From the NCBI GenBank assembly GCA_016584305.1, contig JACEEZ010022900.1, positions 282,233 through 346,232 of the forward strand: 64,000 bases of DNA, written 5' to 3'. The notes under the pieces were generated by a model. That model had not been told where the DNA came from, did no database searches, and saw only the letters and a list, made by a program, of their open reading frames with translations. Each line of letters opens with the position of its first letter. Positions within the stretch are counted from its first letter, which is position 1. Both the position numbers and the translations under genes were made by a program. Positions 31,873 to 43,287 of this stretch are shown here, in pieces. This DNA is from Chionoecetes opilio (taxonomy: Eukaryota > Arthropoda > Malacostraca > Decapoda > Majidae).

Positions 31873-34722
31873 CTAGGGTTTTTGTTTTCCTCCATACCTA
31901 CTTTTGGAGCCAGACCCTCCAGGATTTTCCAGGCATAGATTATGATGTACCTCTCTCGTCTGCGCTGCAGAGAGTAGAGGCCCAGTCTGTGCAGCCTCTC
32001 CCAGTAGTTGAGGTGCTGGAGACCATATATCTTGTCGGTATAGGTCCTTTGTGGTGCTTCCAGCAGGGTGATGTCCTTTTTTTTTGTAGGGTGACCACAG
32101 TTGGCAGCAGTACTCTACCCTTGGTCTTATTAAGGACTTCCATAGCGTCAGCATGCAGGATTCCTCCCTTGTACGGAATGTTCTCAGGACCCATCCTGTT
32201 AGCTGTCGCGCTGTCTGGGTGATGGTGGTGTAGTGTAGGGAGAAAGTTCCATCGCTGCTCATATACACTCCCAGGTCTTTTGTGAAGTCTTTTGTTTGTA
32301 TGGTTTGGTGTTAATACGGATAAGATTTTCATCCTATCTAGACACTTTGCAAGTACCAACTACAAGGTTATTGACTATACAAAGCACCGCCACGTCAGCA
32401 CGAACTAGGTGGACTCGAACCGCTGACCGAATGCACAGGAACGCTGCACATTGCGAGCTCACGTCTCTACCAACCTTGCCACCCTGACGGGCGTTAGTGT
32501 TGATACATATATTGAGTGGTGGTCTTTATAAAGGTATTTCTGCCATATCTCAGAACTTCAAATTTTTCTCCGTTAAATTCCATATTGTTCTTTTCGGCCC
32601 ACTCTATTATTGTATTGAGGTCCCACTGCAGTAGATCGGTGTCTGGGGATGTTTTTATTTTATGCCGTATACGGGTGTCGTCAGCAAATGAAGTAGCAGT
32701 GGAATATCTGAGATCTGTGTCAATGTCTGATATCATGATCAGAAATAATAATGGGCCAAGCACAGATCCTTGGGGAACACCACTTATGACTTGACACTGT
32801 AATGACTGTTTACCATTTATGGTGACAATTTGGTGCCTGTTGGTGAGAAAACTGTGGATCCATCTCCCTACTCTGCCAGTTATGCCAAGGTTCTTGAGTT
32901 TGTGGAGGAGAATGCCATGATCTACCTTGTCAAAAGCCTTGGCAAAGTCTAGGTAGACTACATCAGTATTATCTCCATCCTGAGTTGCTTCTAATATAGC
33001 TTCATAGTGTTGTAGAAGCTCTGATAGGCAAGACCTGCCTCTTCTGAAGCCATGTTGTCCATCATTGAAGGCCCCTCTTTCTTCCAGGTGGTTTACCATC
33101 TTGGCCCTCAGTATCCTTTCAAAGATCTTGATGACGTGTGATGTGAGGACCACTGGTCTGTATCTGCTTGCCTGTCCTTTGCTTCCTCCTTTATGTATGG
33201 GTGTTATTGTCTCCAGCTTGAGTTCATGGGGGACGGAGCCAGTGAGGAGGGATGTAGTCCACAGTATCTTCAGGGGTGTGGCCAGTTGTTCCCTACAACT
33301 TTTCAGAAACACAGTACGGTAACCATCTGGTCCTGCTGCTGCTTGCGGGTCGATGTTGCTTATGGCTTGGATTATGTCTTCCCTGGTTATCATAAATGTC
33401 GTGAGCAGAATGTCACCACATTTCCTTTCGCTAAAGAAAGTACAAGGATCTGTTACCCGTTTCTGAGTATCAGGTTTACTAAACACTCTCAGATACTCAG
33501 TCTGTAGCATTTCTGCCATTTCCTGTGGGCCATCTTCAAGTTCCCCGTTCTCTTTCAGTAGAGGGCCGACCGATGTTGTGCTGGTCAATCTCTTCTTGGC
33601 GTAAGAGTAGAAAAATTTGGAGTTGACTTTTATATTTTCCACGGCACGTTGTTCTTCTTGTTCTCTTTGCCGTACGTGTGATTGAGCAAGTGCATCTTCC
33701 AGTAAGTGTAGCTGACGTTGTATTGCGTTTTCTGCACAGCATAGGTTACTTTCTTTAATTTTCTTTGTAAATGGCCCTCTTTTTCATCAGTATTCGTCTG
33801 TCCCTGGGTATTTGGTGTTTCCTTCCTGACGACCGCCTGAGGGGAATGTGTTCCTTACAAATCTGCAGGCATTTGCTGGAGAGTACTTCGTACATCTCGT
33901 GGGCTTCCATTCCACTAAAGATGTTTTCCCGTTTTATGGCATCTAGTTCTTTTCGGACTTTATCCCAGTCAATGTTTCTTCCATAAAAATTTAATGCATG
34001 GAAAGAGTCTATCCTGCCTGACATTGTTGTGTTTCTTGTGGAATATTTCTGATGTTGGCCCTTGCATGGATGAGGTTATGGTCTGACATCACCGTCTTCG
34101 CAATGTTATAGGAGTGGAGGTAGTCGTAGCTGTTGCTGATGATAAGGTCCAATATATTTTTCCCTCTTGTGGGCTCCATTATTAGTTGGTGTAAAAAATA
34201 CTCCTCCATAAGTGAGGTTAATTGTACCGCTTGGCCCTTTTCTTCTGGTGTACCACCTGCGATATTCATGGAGGGCCAGCTAATGTGAGGCAGGTTAAAG
34301 TCCCCCAGTATTAAAAATACTGTAGATTCATTTGGAGGATCTTCTAGAAGGTTGCGGAGTTTGGTTGTGATATCTTGAAAAGCGTTAACACTAGTATTAG
34401 GTGGCCTGTATATGATTGTTGTTACCAGGTTAAGGTCTTTGATAAATATTGCCAGCATTTCTGTTGTACCATTTGAGAAAGATACAAGTACCTCTACACT
34501 GGCTGCTACCTCTTGTTTTACGTACACTGCCACTCCTCCATGGCTTCTTCCTTCTCTATCCTGTCTGATGAGTGTGTAGTTTTCTATTTGCACTTCTGCA
34601 TCCAGGTGATCTTTTGTGAGGTGAGTTTCTGTGAAGGCCATAAAGAGAAAGTTTTCTGTCTCTGCTAACTCTCTAATCATTGGGACCTTTGTCTGATTGC
34701 AGATTGCATAAAGGCCCCTCAT
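31873..34722 (-). pseudogene. CR1-group LINE ORF2: APE endonuclease plus reverse transcriptase
   Basis: Endonuclease (34722-34009): AFTETHL, GGVAVYV, IYRPP, ILGDFNLPHISW, LDLIISN and SDHNLI, the standard APE catalytic set. Then a linker (frames at 34024-33755) and RT (about 33760-32494): [60 protein letters not shown] and SFADDTRI with both catalytic Asp. After the SINE (32318-32493) the thumb resumes with SLIRPRVEYCCQLWSPY. Disruptions: frameshifts near 34015 and 33765, the SINE, and a frameshift in the thumb near an A run. All catalytic motifs are otherwise intact, suggesting fairly recent inactivation. Confidence 0.87.
32318..32493 (-). mobile_element. tRNA-derived SINE inserted in LINE ORF2
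   Basis: The head on the - strand has a GGTGGCAAGGTTGGTAGAG A-box region and B-box GGTTCGAGTCC. The body ends AAGTGTCTAGATAGGATG. Flanking 13-bp duplications TTGGTGTTAATAC / TTAGTGTTGATAC differ at two positions. A partial copy of its 3' body lies at 43177-43260. Confidence 0.8.
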
Positions 34723-34739
34723 ATTTCCAGTATAGAAAC

Positions 34740-35882
34740 TGGTTAGTGTTGGAGACTGCAGCCCCCTCTCTGCCTTGTTTCCAGTCTGTCTATTCGTTCT
34801 ACTAGACGGTTGATTGTGGACTGAGAGTGTTTCTCCATGTCCAGTAGTTTCTCCACCATGTGCTCTAAAAAATTACCCTGGTCCACATTTTGTTGTACGC
34901 CAATGGTGGGATTATTTCTATTTATATGTGTGGTGGGGCCACTTGCATTGTTCCATACCTGAGGAGGGGGTCCATTTGGCCTTTGGGCATCTTGCCTGTG
35001 GTGTTCAGGGGGTGGAGCGTTTTTATGTGTATGTGGTGATCGTTGCCCTCTGTCTTCCCTCTGATTTCTTTGCTGGGTTGATCTGGGGTACTGGTTGTTT
35101 GGTCTTTTAGTTCCTTTTATGTGTGGGTATTTGCATTCCCTACGTTTGCATTCTCTTGTATGTAGTGATGACCTACATACAAAGGATGATAGTCAAATGC
35201 ATTTCCACCCCAGAGTACAGCCAAGGTTTTCATCCAGTCCATGCTTCATGAATGTAGCACAAGGTTTTGGGTGGGGGTATTTACATTTTTCTCCTTGTAG
35301 TCCATGTTTGCACATATTTTTAAGGTAAAACCTGCATATTTTTACCTTTCTGTGCCCTGCTTGTTGGTGAGTGTTGTCCTTAGGTGGCTGTGAGTCCAGC
35401 CCTGTCTCAGCTTGTCCTGGTGGTAAGGTTAAGTCTGGTATATCCTCCACCTGGCTTGCTGGGCTAGCAGGGTTAGGTGTATTCCTGGGCTCCTGTAATA
35501 AGATTCTGTCCAGGTCAACTTCAGATTCTCTCTCTGGTGTCCTACCTGGGACATCAGAGATTGCAACAGTTGTTTCGGGGTCTTGAGAGCCTGTCATTGA
35601 CTTACGTAACATATAATTTTGTTTACAGTCCTCAATCTCTGCTGCCTTAGTGTCATAGTCCGGGTAGCTTAGCCTAGCACATGGTTGGCAGGTAAACCTC
35701 CTGTTTGAGCTGGCGAGTGCAATAATGCAGTATGTTGGCATTTCTGAGCACCGATAGTGACTCCACATGTTGCAGCTATTACATTTGATACCATTGTCAC
35801 AATGTGCCTGACATATAGAGCATGGGAAGATATCATCGCTACCTTGGGTATCATTGTTTACGTCAGGAGTGGTGGGCGCCAT
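34740..35882 (-). pseudogene. CR1-group LINE ORF1: PHD finger and CCCH zinc fingers
   Basis: The 229-residue first part starts MAPTTPDVNN. Residues about 19-55 form a PHD-like finger (CSICQAHCDNG, CNSCNMWSHYRC, then CQPC). Near residue 180 a CCCH finger reads CRFYLKNMCKHG...CKYPHP, followed by a second incomplete one. The frame stops at 35193, but a shifted frame continues through Gln/Asn-rich sequence to a coiled-coil-like segment (FLEHMVEKLLDMEKHSQSTI) ending just before ORF2. PHD-bearing ORF1 proteins occur in CR1-group LINEs, where ORF1 binds the element RNA. One frameshift makes this copy defective. Confidence 0.82.
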
Positions 35883-36129
35883 TTTGGTTCAGCTGGTCTC
35901 GCCTACCTTTTATGTCGAATACCTCACTCCTCCTGAATTCTTGCCTCAGTTTCCCGTTTAAAAGAGAATCTGCAGATGTTCACACTTGCCCTGGCGACTA
36001 GCTGTTGCGTGCTAGTGTCCAAAATACCGCGTAAGGATCGATTTTACGGAGGGCTGGTTTGCGTGTGTACACACCGCCACAACATTTGGCGGGACCCAGT
36101 ACCGGCGAGTACAGTAGGCGAGTACCTAT

Positions 36130-36720
36130 AAATAGAATATTAATCTTAACAAAACTAACAATTTTGCTCTGGTTATGTAATGGCCACTATATAGTAACAA
36201 CTTTAAGACATTAGCAGATGGCTCCACGAGTTTTGAGAAAAGAAGTACTCAAATCACAGATAATTTCACTAATGGGGATATTTTAACATCATGTTGAGGA
36301 ACTTGTCCAGAATGAACAGTTTGTGCAGAGTAGTATAGTTATATTGGTTTTCCTAACATGCAGAAATTCAAGATATGTTACTTTAACCATACATTTCAAG
36401 CAGAAGTCTAAATTTTCCGACACTGCTTCAAGTTCAAATAACAAGAGAAAAAAGAAAAAGGAGAACGACACGTATGGGCAATAAGGTTGCACCGAGATAA
36501 TGACAACAGAAACACAAAGAGGAAACGGCTAGGAGTAAAAGTGGACGAGGACTGCGCGGTCATTTTCTGAGACACTGGTTAATAATAATAATAATAATAA
36601 TAATTTTATTATCGCCCTGAGGCATACAGACAAAAAAACAAAACAATAACAAGACAAGGAGTTAACTTAAGTACTAGAGCAAAAAAAAAAAAAAAAAAAT
36701 TCTCCTTGCCTAAAATTAGT
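36130..36720. other. Spacer with AAT microsatellite and A-run
   Basis: Non-coding. Contains (AAT)n at about 36580-36605 and an A-run at 36681-36699. Confidence 0.7.
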
Positions 36721-37902
36721 TAGCGCTTGGTGTCCTGGTGGAACGCCGACGTGAGTTTCGACAGGGGATGCTTGCAGCCTATGTTGATCTCAAGAAGGCG
36801 TTTGACTCAGTGCATCGTGAGTCACTCTGGGATCTTCTGCGACTTCGAGGGATTCCTGCAAGGACTATTGGTTTGATAACTGGTCTGTATTCTGGGACTG
36901 AGAGTGCTGTGAAGTGTGGGGCAGGTGTATCCAGCTTCTTTCCTGTGAATACAGGAGTGAGGCAGGGGTGCGTCCTTGCCCCATCACTTTTCAACGCTTG
37001 TATGGACTGGGTATTGGACAAGGTTGTAGATCAAAGTGATTGTGGAGCATCCGTCGGCAACACCAAGATCACTGATCTTGTTTTTGCCGATGATGCAGTA
37101 ATCTTTGCTGAGTCGCTGGAGGTCCTGGTGATGGCTCTCGAGGCGCTGCACGAGGAGGCAAAGCCTTTGGGACTTGAGGTCTCCTGGCTCAAGACCAAGG
37201 TCCAGGTATTTGGAGACTTACTAGATGAAGCAGTACAGTCTGTTCATGCGTGTGGCGAGGACATTGAGATCTTGGAAAGTTTTACATACCTTGGTAGCGC
37301 AGTCCATAATGACGGCGGGTCACGTCAAGAAGTCTTACGACGGATTGGCATAGCCCACGGTGTTATGGACTCGCTCAGCGGGAGTATTTGGCGTTGTCGG
37401 TACCTGTGCAGGAGGACAAAGATCCGGATCTTCAAGTCGCTTGTGATCCCTGTCTTACTCTATGGTTGTGAGACATGGACACTAAATAGTGACTTGAAGA
37501 GACGAATCGATGCCTTTGGTAATAAGTGTCTTCGCAGAATCATGGGGTATCGCTGGGATGATTACGTGTCAAATCAGCGATTGCACCGTGAGACTGAATC
37601 GAGGCCTATTACCTGCATAGTCCGTCAGCGCCAACTTCGGCTATATGGGCATGTGGCACGCTACCCTGAAACCAATCCTTCCCATCGGGTTGTATCTGTA
37701 AGAGACAATCCGGCGTGGAGGAGGCCAAGGGGGCGCCCACAAGGCTCGTGGCTGGGGCAAGTTGATGTTTCTTGTCGAGAGCTGCTTGGTATGGGAAAGG
37801 AGCCTGCATGGGAACTCGCGCGTGGTGACCCCCGGGAGTGGCGTCGTAGGGTGGGCTAGGCGAAGCGCCCCCCAGCGTATGCCCCCAATGATTGATTGAT
37901 TG
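36721..37902 (+). mobile_element. RTE-like LINE, copy 3 (5' truncated, young)
   Basis: Perfect 9-bp duplication AAAATTAGT at 36712-36720 and 37903-37911; 3' (TGAT) tail. The open frame runs nearly the whole length, the least damaged of the four copies. Confidence 0.9.
36738..37859 (+). CDS. RTE-like reverse transcriptase, 5'-truncated open frame
   Basis: 373 codons. From the fingers (RRREFRQGMLAAYVDLKKAF) through GVRQGCVLAPSLFN, FADDAVIFAE, FTYLGSAVHNDGG and VLLYGCETW to the Arg-rich C-terminus ([15 protein letters not shown]) without a stop. The family's usual terminal sequence is cut by a TAG at 37857-37859. The Met at 36738 is just a codon inside the RT; the native start, endonuclease and first RT blocks are lost. 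Catalytic residues are present but there is no promoter or endonuclease, so it is a dead-on-arrival copy that has not yet decayed. Confidence 0.85.
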   Translation: MERRREFRQGMLAAYVDLKKAFDSVHRESLWDLLRLRGIPARTIGLITGLYSGTESAVKCGAGVSSFFPVNTGVRQGCVLAPSLFNACMDWVLDKVVDQSDCGASVGNTKITDLVFADDAVIFAESLEVLVMALEALHEEAKPLGLEVSWLKTKVQVFGDLLDEAVQSVHACGEDIEILESFTYLGSAVHNDGGSRQEVLRRIGIAHGVMDSLSGSIWRCRYLCRRTKIRIFKSLVIPVLLYGCETWTLNSDLKRRIDAFGNKCLRRIMGYRWDDYVSNQRLHRETESRPITCIVRQRQLRLYGHVARYPETNPSHRVVSVRDNPAWRRPRGRPQGSWLGQVDVSCRELLGMGKEPAWELARGDPREWRRRVG

Positions 37903-37911
37903 AAAATTAGT

Positions 37912-38465
37912 GGTTACGCTGAAATGGATTAACACTGCACAGTTTATTGAGCAAAAAATAATATTAAAAACGTAAGTGGTAACGGCGGTAGCGACCGCGC
38001 AGTTCTTGTCCATTATAACCGGGTAGGAGTTAGGGAGCATCTCTCGTCCACTTTAAAATTACGTTTTAGAGGTATCTGTGAAGATCTGGAGGAAAAAAGA
38101 CCACTATTTAAGGACTTTTCTCTGTCATTTTGGCTCTAACAATACGTGTATAATGCAAGTATTAACACAATTTTGTATCTTTCCCCATGAAGGAGACTTG
38201 AATTACGAGTGGCTGTCACACAAGATTAACGCTTCTAATTGGTCAGTGGAACGCTTCATATCATCGTTTTATACGAGTAGATGTATGTACACCTACTGTG
38301 TGCCTTGAACAAGCTGCATATTAGTAGACATTGCCTGACAAAAATACGACTTTTCAGGTTTCACGCCTGAGACAGCCAAAAATAACACCGCATATTTAAG
38401 CATTTTCCTGCTGTTTTTCCATAAAAATCTGTACTCACACATTCACATCACAGCACTACGTACCT
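37912..38465. other. No recognised feature
   Basis: Non-coding in appearance between a LINE and the dispersed repeat. Confidence 0.55.
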
Positions 38466-38721
38466 TGTAGGCCTGTCTGACATCCTCTCCGACTCGTGCA
38501 TGCGAAAATCCCTTCACGATAAGATGAAATAGAACCCAAGGCGGCCATTGTTTGTTATGAACTGAAAGCTCTACCGACCTCCCAATGTGGGTTGAGAAAG
38601 TTCAAGGGTTTTGCTGCATCACTACGCGCGTCGCCTCGGACCCAGGTTTTCGTGCGCAAATGGAACGCCTGAGTTCTTGGGTTCCGTGAACTTGTTTCTG
38701 AAATGTCGCAAATGGAAGAGG
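38466..38721 (+). repeat. Dispersed repeat, copy 2
   Basis: Matches 3476-3741 (see there). Lacks the GA-rich inverted partner seen near 3100-3400, so only part of that unit is present. Confidence 0.75.
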
Positions 38722-38959
38722 CATTACTGTATTTTTATTATTTTTTATACTTAGGTTCGAGTACAATACATACTAGTGCATGTCAATGCATGCTGCAGGA
38801 TAACATTGTAGTCTTTCAATTATAAACGGCAGGAATAACATTGATTTGTCTCAAATTTGTCTCTAACACTAATCGTTCCGGGCGACGTTATGACATAATT
38901 CGCAGGGCAATATAAAAACCCATTTACTTTACAGATGACTTACAGATTATTTAACTTCT

Positions 38960-39558
38960 ATAACTGAAGGAGGAGGAAATTGAAGACAAAAGAGTGGGTA
39001 GGTTGGGGGAGATAAGGGTGAGAAGGAGGGAGAGGGAAAGGGTATACTGGTCCATGATAAATTAGACCACCAGGAGAGGAAACTTGTAATTGGGGATTCC
39101 GTGATCTTGGGACGTTCCTGGGGAGGACCTACATGTCATGTTACCGGGGAGGAGGTGAGGGAGGAAGGGGAAGGAACTGAAAAGGAAGGAAAGGGAAGGA
39201 TTGAGTAAGAGGAGGAGGAGGTCTTGGGGAGGAAATGCGGAGGAGGATCTTGCCCAGGGTGAGGAAGGAGAATGGAGAGGGAGAAGAAGAGAAGGAGTAG
39301 AGATAGGAGGAGGAGGAACCCTTTCCTTTAGGAGGAAATAGTTAGGGAAAGGGAGAGGATAATGGAAAGGAAGAGGGAGGTAGCATTGAACTGGGGAGAC
39401 AGTTCGAGGAAAGGGGGAGATTGGGGAGAAGTGATAAGTAGAAGGGGATGAGTGGGAGAGGAGTGGATATTGGGAGAGTGGAAGAAGAGAGGATAAAGAG
39501 AAAGGACAGTAAGAAAATTAAAAGAATGGCCGAAAAGCGGAAAGAATGGAGAGAGAAA
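38960..39558. repeat. Purine-rich tract (GGA/GAG)
   Basis: About 600 bp with very strong purine bias on the + strand, made of imperfect GGA, GAA and GGGA units. - strand open frames over it are Pro/Ser/Leu-rich artefacts of the composition. Confidence 0.8.
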
Positions 39559-39576
39559 GATATATATATATATATA

Positions 39577-39612
39577 TCTATAATAATATAAGCGAAAGTG
39601 TGTCTGTCTGTC

Positions 39613-39657
<45 letters not shown>

Positions 39658-39997
39658 TATAGGTTCCGTCCCCCGTGGCGGAATCCCCTCATATGGCACA
39701 GAGGGAATAGGTGGGGGGTGATGGGTAATGGGTGAGTGAATGGGTGTGTGGTGATGGGTAATGGGTGAGTGAATGGGTGGGGGGTGATGGGTAATGGGTG
39801 AGTGAATGGGTGGGGGGTGATGGGTAATGGGTGAGTGAATGGGTTGGGGGTGATGTGAATGGGTTGGCGTTAATACATACATTTCTACATCCATGATTTC
39901 AGGAAAGCTAGAAGTGGCTATCTGGAGAGTCTGTGTTTTATTTGCCCTCCGCAGGAGGTAGCCAAAAAGTCCGCCCGGAGGGCGGCTTTGCGGCTAG
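39577..39997 (+). mobile_element. Helitron-like non-autonomous element
   Basis: Begins TCTATAATAATATAAGCG after an A and ends with a hairpin (CCGCCC GGA GGGCGG), 10-nt spacer and CTAG followed by T. The 5' TC, 3' hairpin plus CTRR and A/T insertion site are the Helitron hallmarks; no target duplication is seen. The interior holds CTGT/TG repeats and a minisatellite. No Rep/helicase. Confidence 0.72.
39700..39870 (+). repeat. Minisatellite inside Helitron-like element
   Basis: About five tandem copies of a roughly 30-bp unit containing GATGGGTAATGGGTGAGTGA, with minor variation and a last partial unit. Confidence 0.9.
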
Positions 39998-40018
39998 TAT
40001 ATATATATATTTTATATA

Positions 40019-40078
<60 letters not shown>

Positions 40079-40082
40079 ATAT

Positions 40083-40124
<42 letters not shown>

Positions 40125-40134
40125 GAGAGAGAGT
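39998..40134. repeat. TA then GA microsatellites
   Basis: (TA)n to about 40083, then (GA)n, separating the Helitron-like element from the next LINE. Confidence 0.95.
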
Positions 40135-42751
40135 GAGATGGCACGGGAGACTGTGCCCACGTCACCTTCGGGGGCATCGTCATCTGCTTCTTCAAAGGTC
40201 TGGCTGTAGAGGCCCTCGAGGTTGAAATGGAAAGGCACCTTTACTTGAAATTATGTTTTTCAGACTGTGGACGAGTCACCACGATACCATCCTGCCATGT
40301 GTCTACTACCGCTCACAGTGGCAGGGAAATGACCCCATCCATTTCCTCCACACCAACATTTTCACCTAACCCTTTTTTCCCAGCACTCTCAACCTTTCCC
40401 CTTTTTTTAGGGGAATGAACCAGCTCTGGTTGCGAGGCAGTACGAGGATTTGCTGACTAAAGTACGGCCTAGCAACCCATGTAAAATCTCCCCCCCCAAC
40501 CTCTGGCTCTTCCCCTGGACCCGTCATCACAGATTTGCCAGACGAAGTAGTCACCTGCCTTCCCCCTGGGAGGTTGGATCATGGGGCCCCACTTACTGTG
40601 TATACCATCAGCACCCGTGGATGCGACGAGGCTACTCCCCGGTCAACTAGCTTTGTCTGGGGGAGTTTGGGGACAGCTTAAAAAGGAAAATTTTTGGACC
40701 CTAGTGTAGAGGGGAGCTTCCCCCACGGCGAGGTAAATATGCAAGTAGACCTTCCCCAAATCTCCCCCGCCCCCTCCGAAAAAAACATATACCCACCCAA
40801 AACCTACAAATGAAACCCCCCATGATTACAATGAAAACCAAACTATGGTTTGGTTTTCAGTGTGGGTTTTGCTGCCGAAAAAAGGCAGGGCCTTGCTCGG
40901 TACAAGCCCCCACCCCTCCCAACTAACAAACATTTGCACAAAAAAAAGCCCCCCAAAAACCATGTGCAGGGCCAAAAGAAAGCCATAAAACGCTGGAGAG
41001 AGGACATAAAGGCCAAGTAAAGGCCAGTAAAGTGAGCAGTAAGGAGTCGCGGTGAGGAGTGAAGCAGCAGCGGGCCTCTTTGCTGACAACCCCATTCACC
41101 GTACCAGACCAAATGGGTGGGGGCTGTCCGCGACAAGGAAAAGGCTGAGCTGTGGCGCCTTTTTCCTTAAAAATGTTGGTGCCAGAACCCTCATGCGAGC
41201 CCCCAGAGATACCACCCTCACCAGGGCCTCTCTGGAGAGTCTCATAGCAACATTAAAAAAAGAAAATCAGTGCGGCAAATATATCCCAAGAAGGGTTAGG
41301 GCCTGACAAAACAGCCCCTCAGCTACTACAGGGATGTTCTGCCCCGCTCGCTCACCCCTCACCATCATTTCAAAATCCCTTTCCTTGTGCAAAGGGGGGC
41401 CCCGTAATGGGAAAAAACAAGAGTGCAAAAAGCATCCACCAAAAATCAGCCAAAAGGACCCAAAAAAAATACCCCCCAATTTCCCTCGTCACCACGTTTA
41501 AAAAATCCTGGAGTCCCTCTCACCGCCAAAATCAAACCTTCTTGGACGCCCCCCATCTCCTCAACCCCCCCCAAGCATTTTGGTTTCGGCAGGGGAAAGG
41601 GCACTGCAGACCTGCTCCCCTTCAGCCGCTTTTCCCGGGAAAAAAAACCGTGGATATAGGGAAGGACACCTTTTTTGTGGCTTTGGACATCGCCCGGGGC
41701 CCTTAAGGATGTGGCACCCCCAGTCTCACCGCCAAGTTTAGGAGCCTGGGGTGAGCGGCCCCTGCGCCCGCTCATCCCGGATACCTCCAAGAACGGTAAC
41801 GGGGGGGGTGACAACGGGCCCCAGTTCCAGTCAGCAACCAACCACGCCAGCGTCCCAAGGGCAGCGTACTCGGATTTTCGGTGGAATGTTTACTTTAAGA
41901 CATTCTCCAGCTCATTCCCGAGGCCCGGGGCCCCCCTGACGACTGCACCCTGCCTTCACCGCAACGACGTGACTGGCAGGGGGAAAAAAGGGTGCCGCCT
42001 CAACCCCGGCATTGGACAACACGTACCTGGAGTAGTCGAGGCAGTCAGCCGGGCACCTGGCAAAATCAGGACGCTTTATCCCCGCAGGAAGACATCCCAA
42101 CCTGCCTGTGCCCGGATATACAGATTGAGGGCAGATAACTCCCGCTTCAGAGATCCATCTCCTTATGGGGGGGGAGTTTGACACGGGGCTGACCTTCACC
42201 AGTCATCCCCGGAGAGTTGCTAAAAGCGCAACCTGGAGACTCAGCTGTGTCCGGCGCATCTCCAACCTTCTGGATGCCAAGGGGGTTGAGGTCCTGTACA
42301 AGGCACAGGTACGTCTCTCATGGAATACTCCCCCCTAGCATAGTCTTCCTGCCCGCCCTCTTACCTGGCCACGCTAGGACCACGTCCAGAGAAGAGCCCA
42401 GCGACTGGTGAATGGCAAACGTCCCCACCTCGCGCGTGACCCCTTCCAACCCCGCCAGGAGCGCAGGGACGTGGCAGGTTTATGTGTCATGCACAAGGCA
42501 CTCAATATCCACACGCCCCACCTGGCAGCCATCAAGCTCTCCAGACCTCACCGCCCCCTTCACTCCATCCGTGTCGCCCCATACAGACAGGAGCAAGTGA
42601 CTGTGCCCTTCTCCAGGACAGAGCACCACCTGCGTTCCTTCCTACCCGCTACGGCCGTCTGTGGAACCAGCTAGTTTGCCAAACCGACCTCCACCACCAC
42701 GCCTCGCTACAAGACTTCAAGCGGGGGGTGAACAGCTGGATAATGGCCTAG
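40135..42751 (+). pseudogene. LINE ORF2 pseudogene (endonuclease and RT)
   Basis: Recognisable pieces in changing frames: endonuclease text with ESPRYHPAMCLLPLTVAG and a VARQYEDLLTKVRPSN segment (40260-40470); GFRQGKGTADLLP-type RT block at about 41580; TFFVALDIARG at 41665-41700, where the first catalytic Asp sits; a RWNVYFKTF remnant of the palm; thumb LLDAKGVEVLYKAQV at about 42270; and NGKRPHLARDPFQP to the end at 42751. Dozens of frameshifts, many at homopolymers, and the FADD box is not recoverable. Either old decay or sequence error. Confidence 0.72.
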
Positions 42752-42854
42752 ATTATTGAGTATATAATGTATGTTATATATTATATGTAGCTATAGATAG
42801 CTCTAGAGTAAAATCTAGAGCTTTAGCTCTATTACCAATGTGTTAACAGTTCGA

Positions 42855-42889
<35 letters not shown>

Positions 42890-42890
42890 T
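40135..42890 (+). mobile_element. Degenerate LINE with endonuclease, RT and poly(A) tail
   Basis: + strand order: APE endonuclease C-terminal half (40140-40660), linker (about 41040-41300), RT (about 41310-42190), C-terminal domain (42200-42750), 3' UTR with AATAAA and a pure A tail at 42852-42888. I recognise the wording as a family common in decapods (recollection). The region 40660-42200 is unusually rich in homopolymer runs. Confidence 0.75.
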
Positions 42891-42930
<40 letters not shown>

Positions 42931-43165
42931 GAGAGAGAGAGAGAGACGAGAGGAGAGGAGAGAGAGAGAGAGAGAGAGAGAGAAGAAAAAAGGACAGTTA
43001 AGGAAGGAGAGGAATGGGAGAGGGAGTGAGAGATGGGGAGAGAGAAAGAGGATGAATTCAGAGAAGGAAGGGAAGAGACGTGCGAAGAGGGTTAAGAAAA
43101 GATAAAAGGGGAAGGCAGGAAAGGACGAAGGAAGAAGGGAGGAGAAGAAAGGAGAAGATAAGATA
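42852..43165. repeat. A-run followed by GA/purine-rich tract
   Basis: LINE poly(A), then (GA)n to about 42982, then a strongly purine-biased stretch to 43165. Confidence 0.85.
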
Positions 43166-43176
43166 AGATACTTTGA

Positions 43177-43260
43177 TCCTATCTAGACACTTTGCAAGTA
43201 CCAACTACAAGGTTATTGACTATACAAAGCGCCACCACATCGTGACGAACTTGGTGAAAG
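43177..43260 (-). mobile_element. SINE 3' body fragment
   Basis: Matches the 3' body of the SINE at 32318-32493 (TATCTAGACACTTTGCAAGT and onward) without the tRNA-like head, so it is 5' truncated. Confidence 0.7.
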
Positions 43261-43287
43261 TGGTATTATTTGTGTATTTGTGTGTGT

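Larger units (their letters stand above)
31745..36070 (-). mobile_element. CR1-group LINE, nearly full length
   Basis: On the - strand: 5' UTR from about 36070, ORF1 from 35882, ORF2 from 34722 to 31873, then a short 3' UTR running into the GA/CT microsatellite. Both ORFs carry a few frameshifts, and a SINE splits ORF2 near its 3' end. It is the most complete LINE in the window. Confidence 0.85.

Noticed and set aside
39700..39870. CRISPR-like regular repeat
   Set aside because: Units are contiguous tandem repeats without unique spacers, in a eukaryotic genome.
39328..39894. 188-codon Pro/His/Ser-rich - strand frame
   Set aside because: Produced by the Helitron minisatellite, TG repeats and the polypurine tract.
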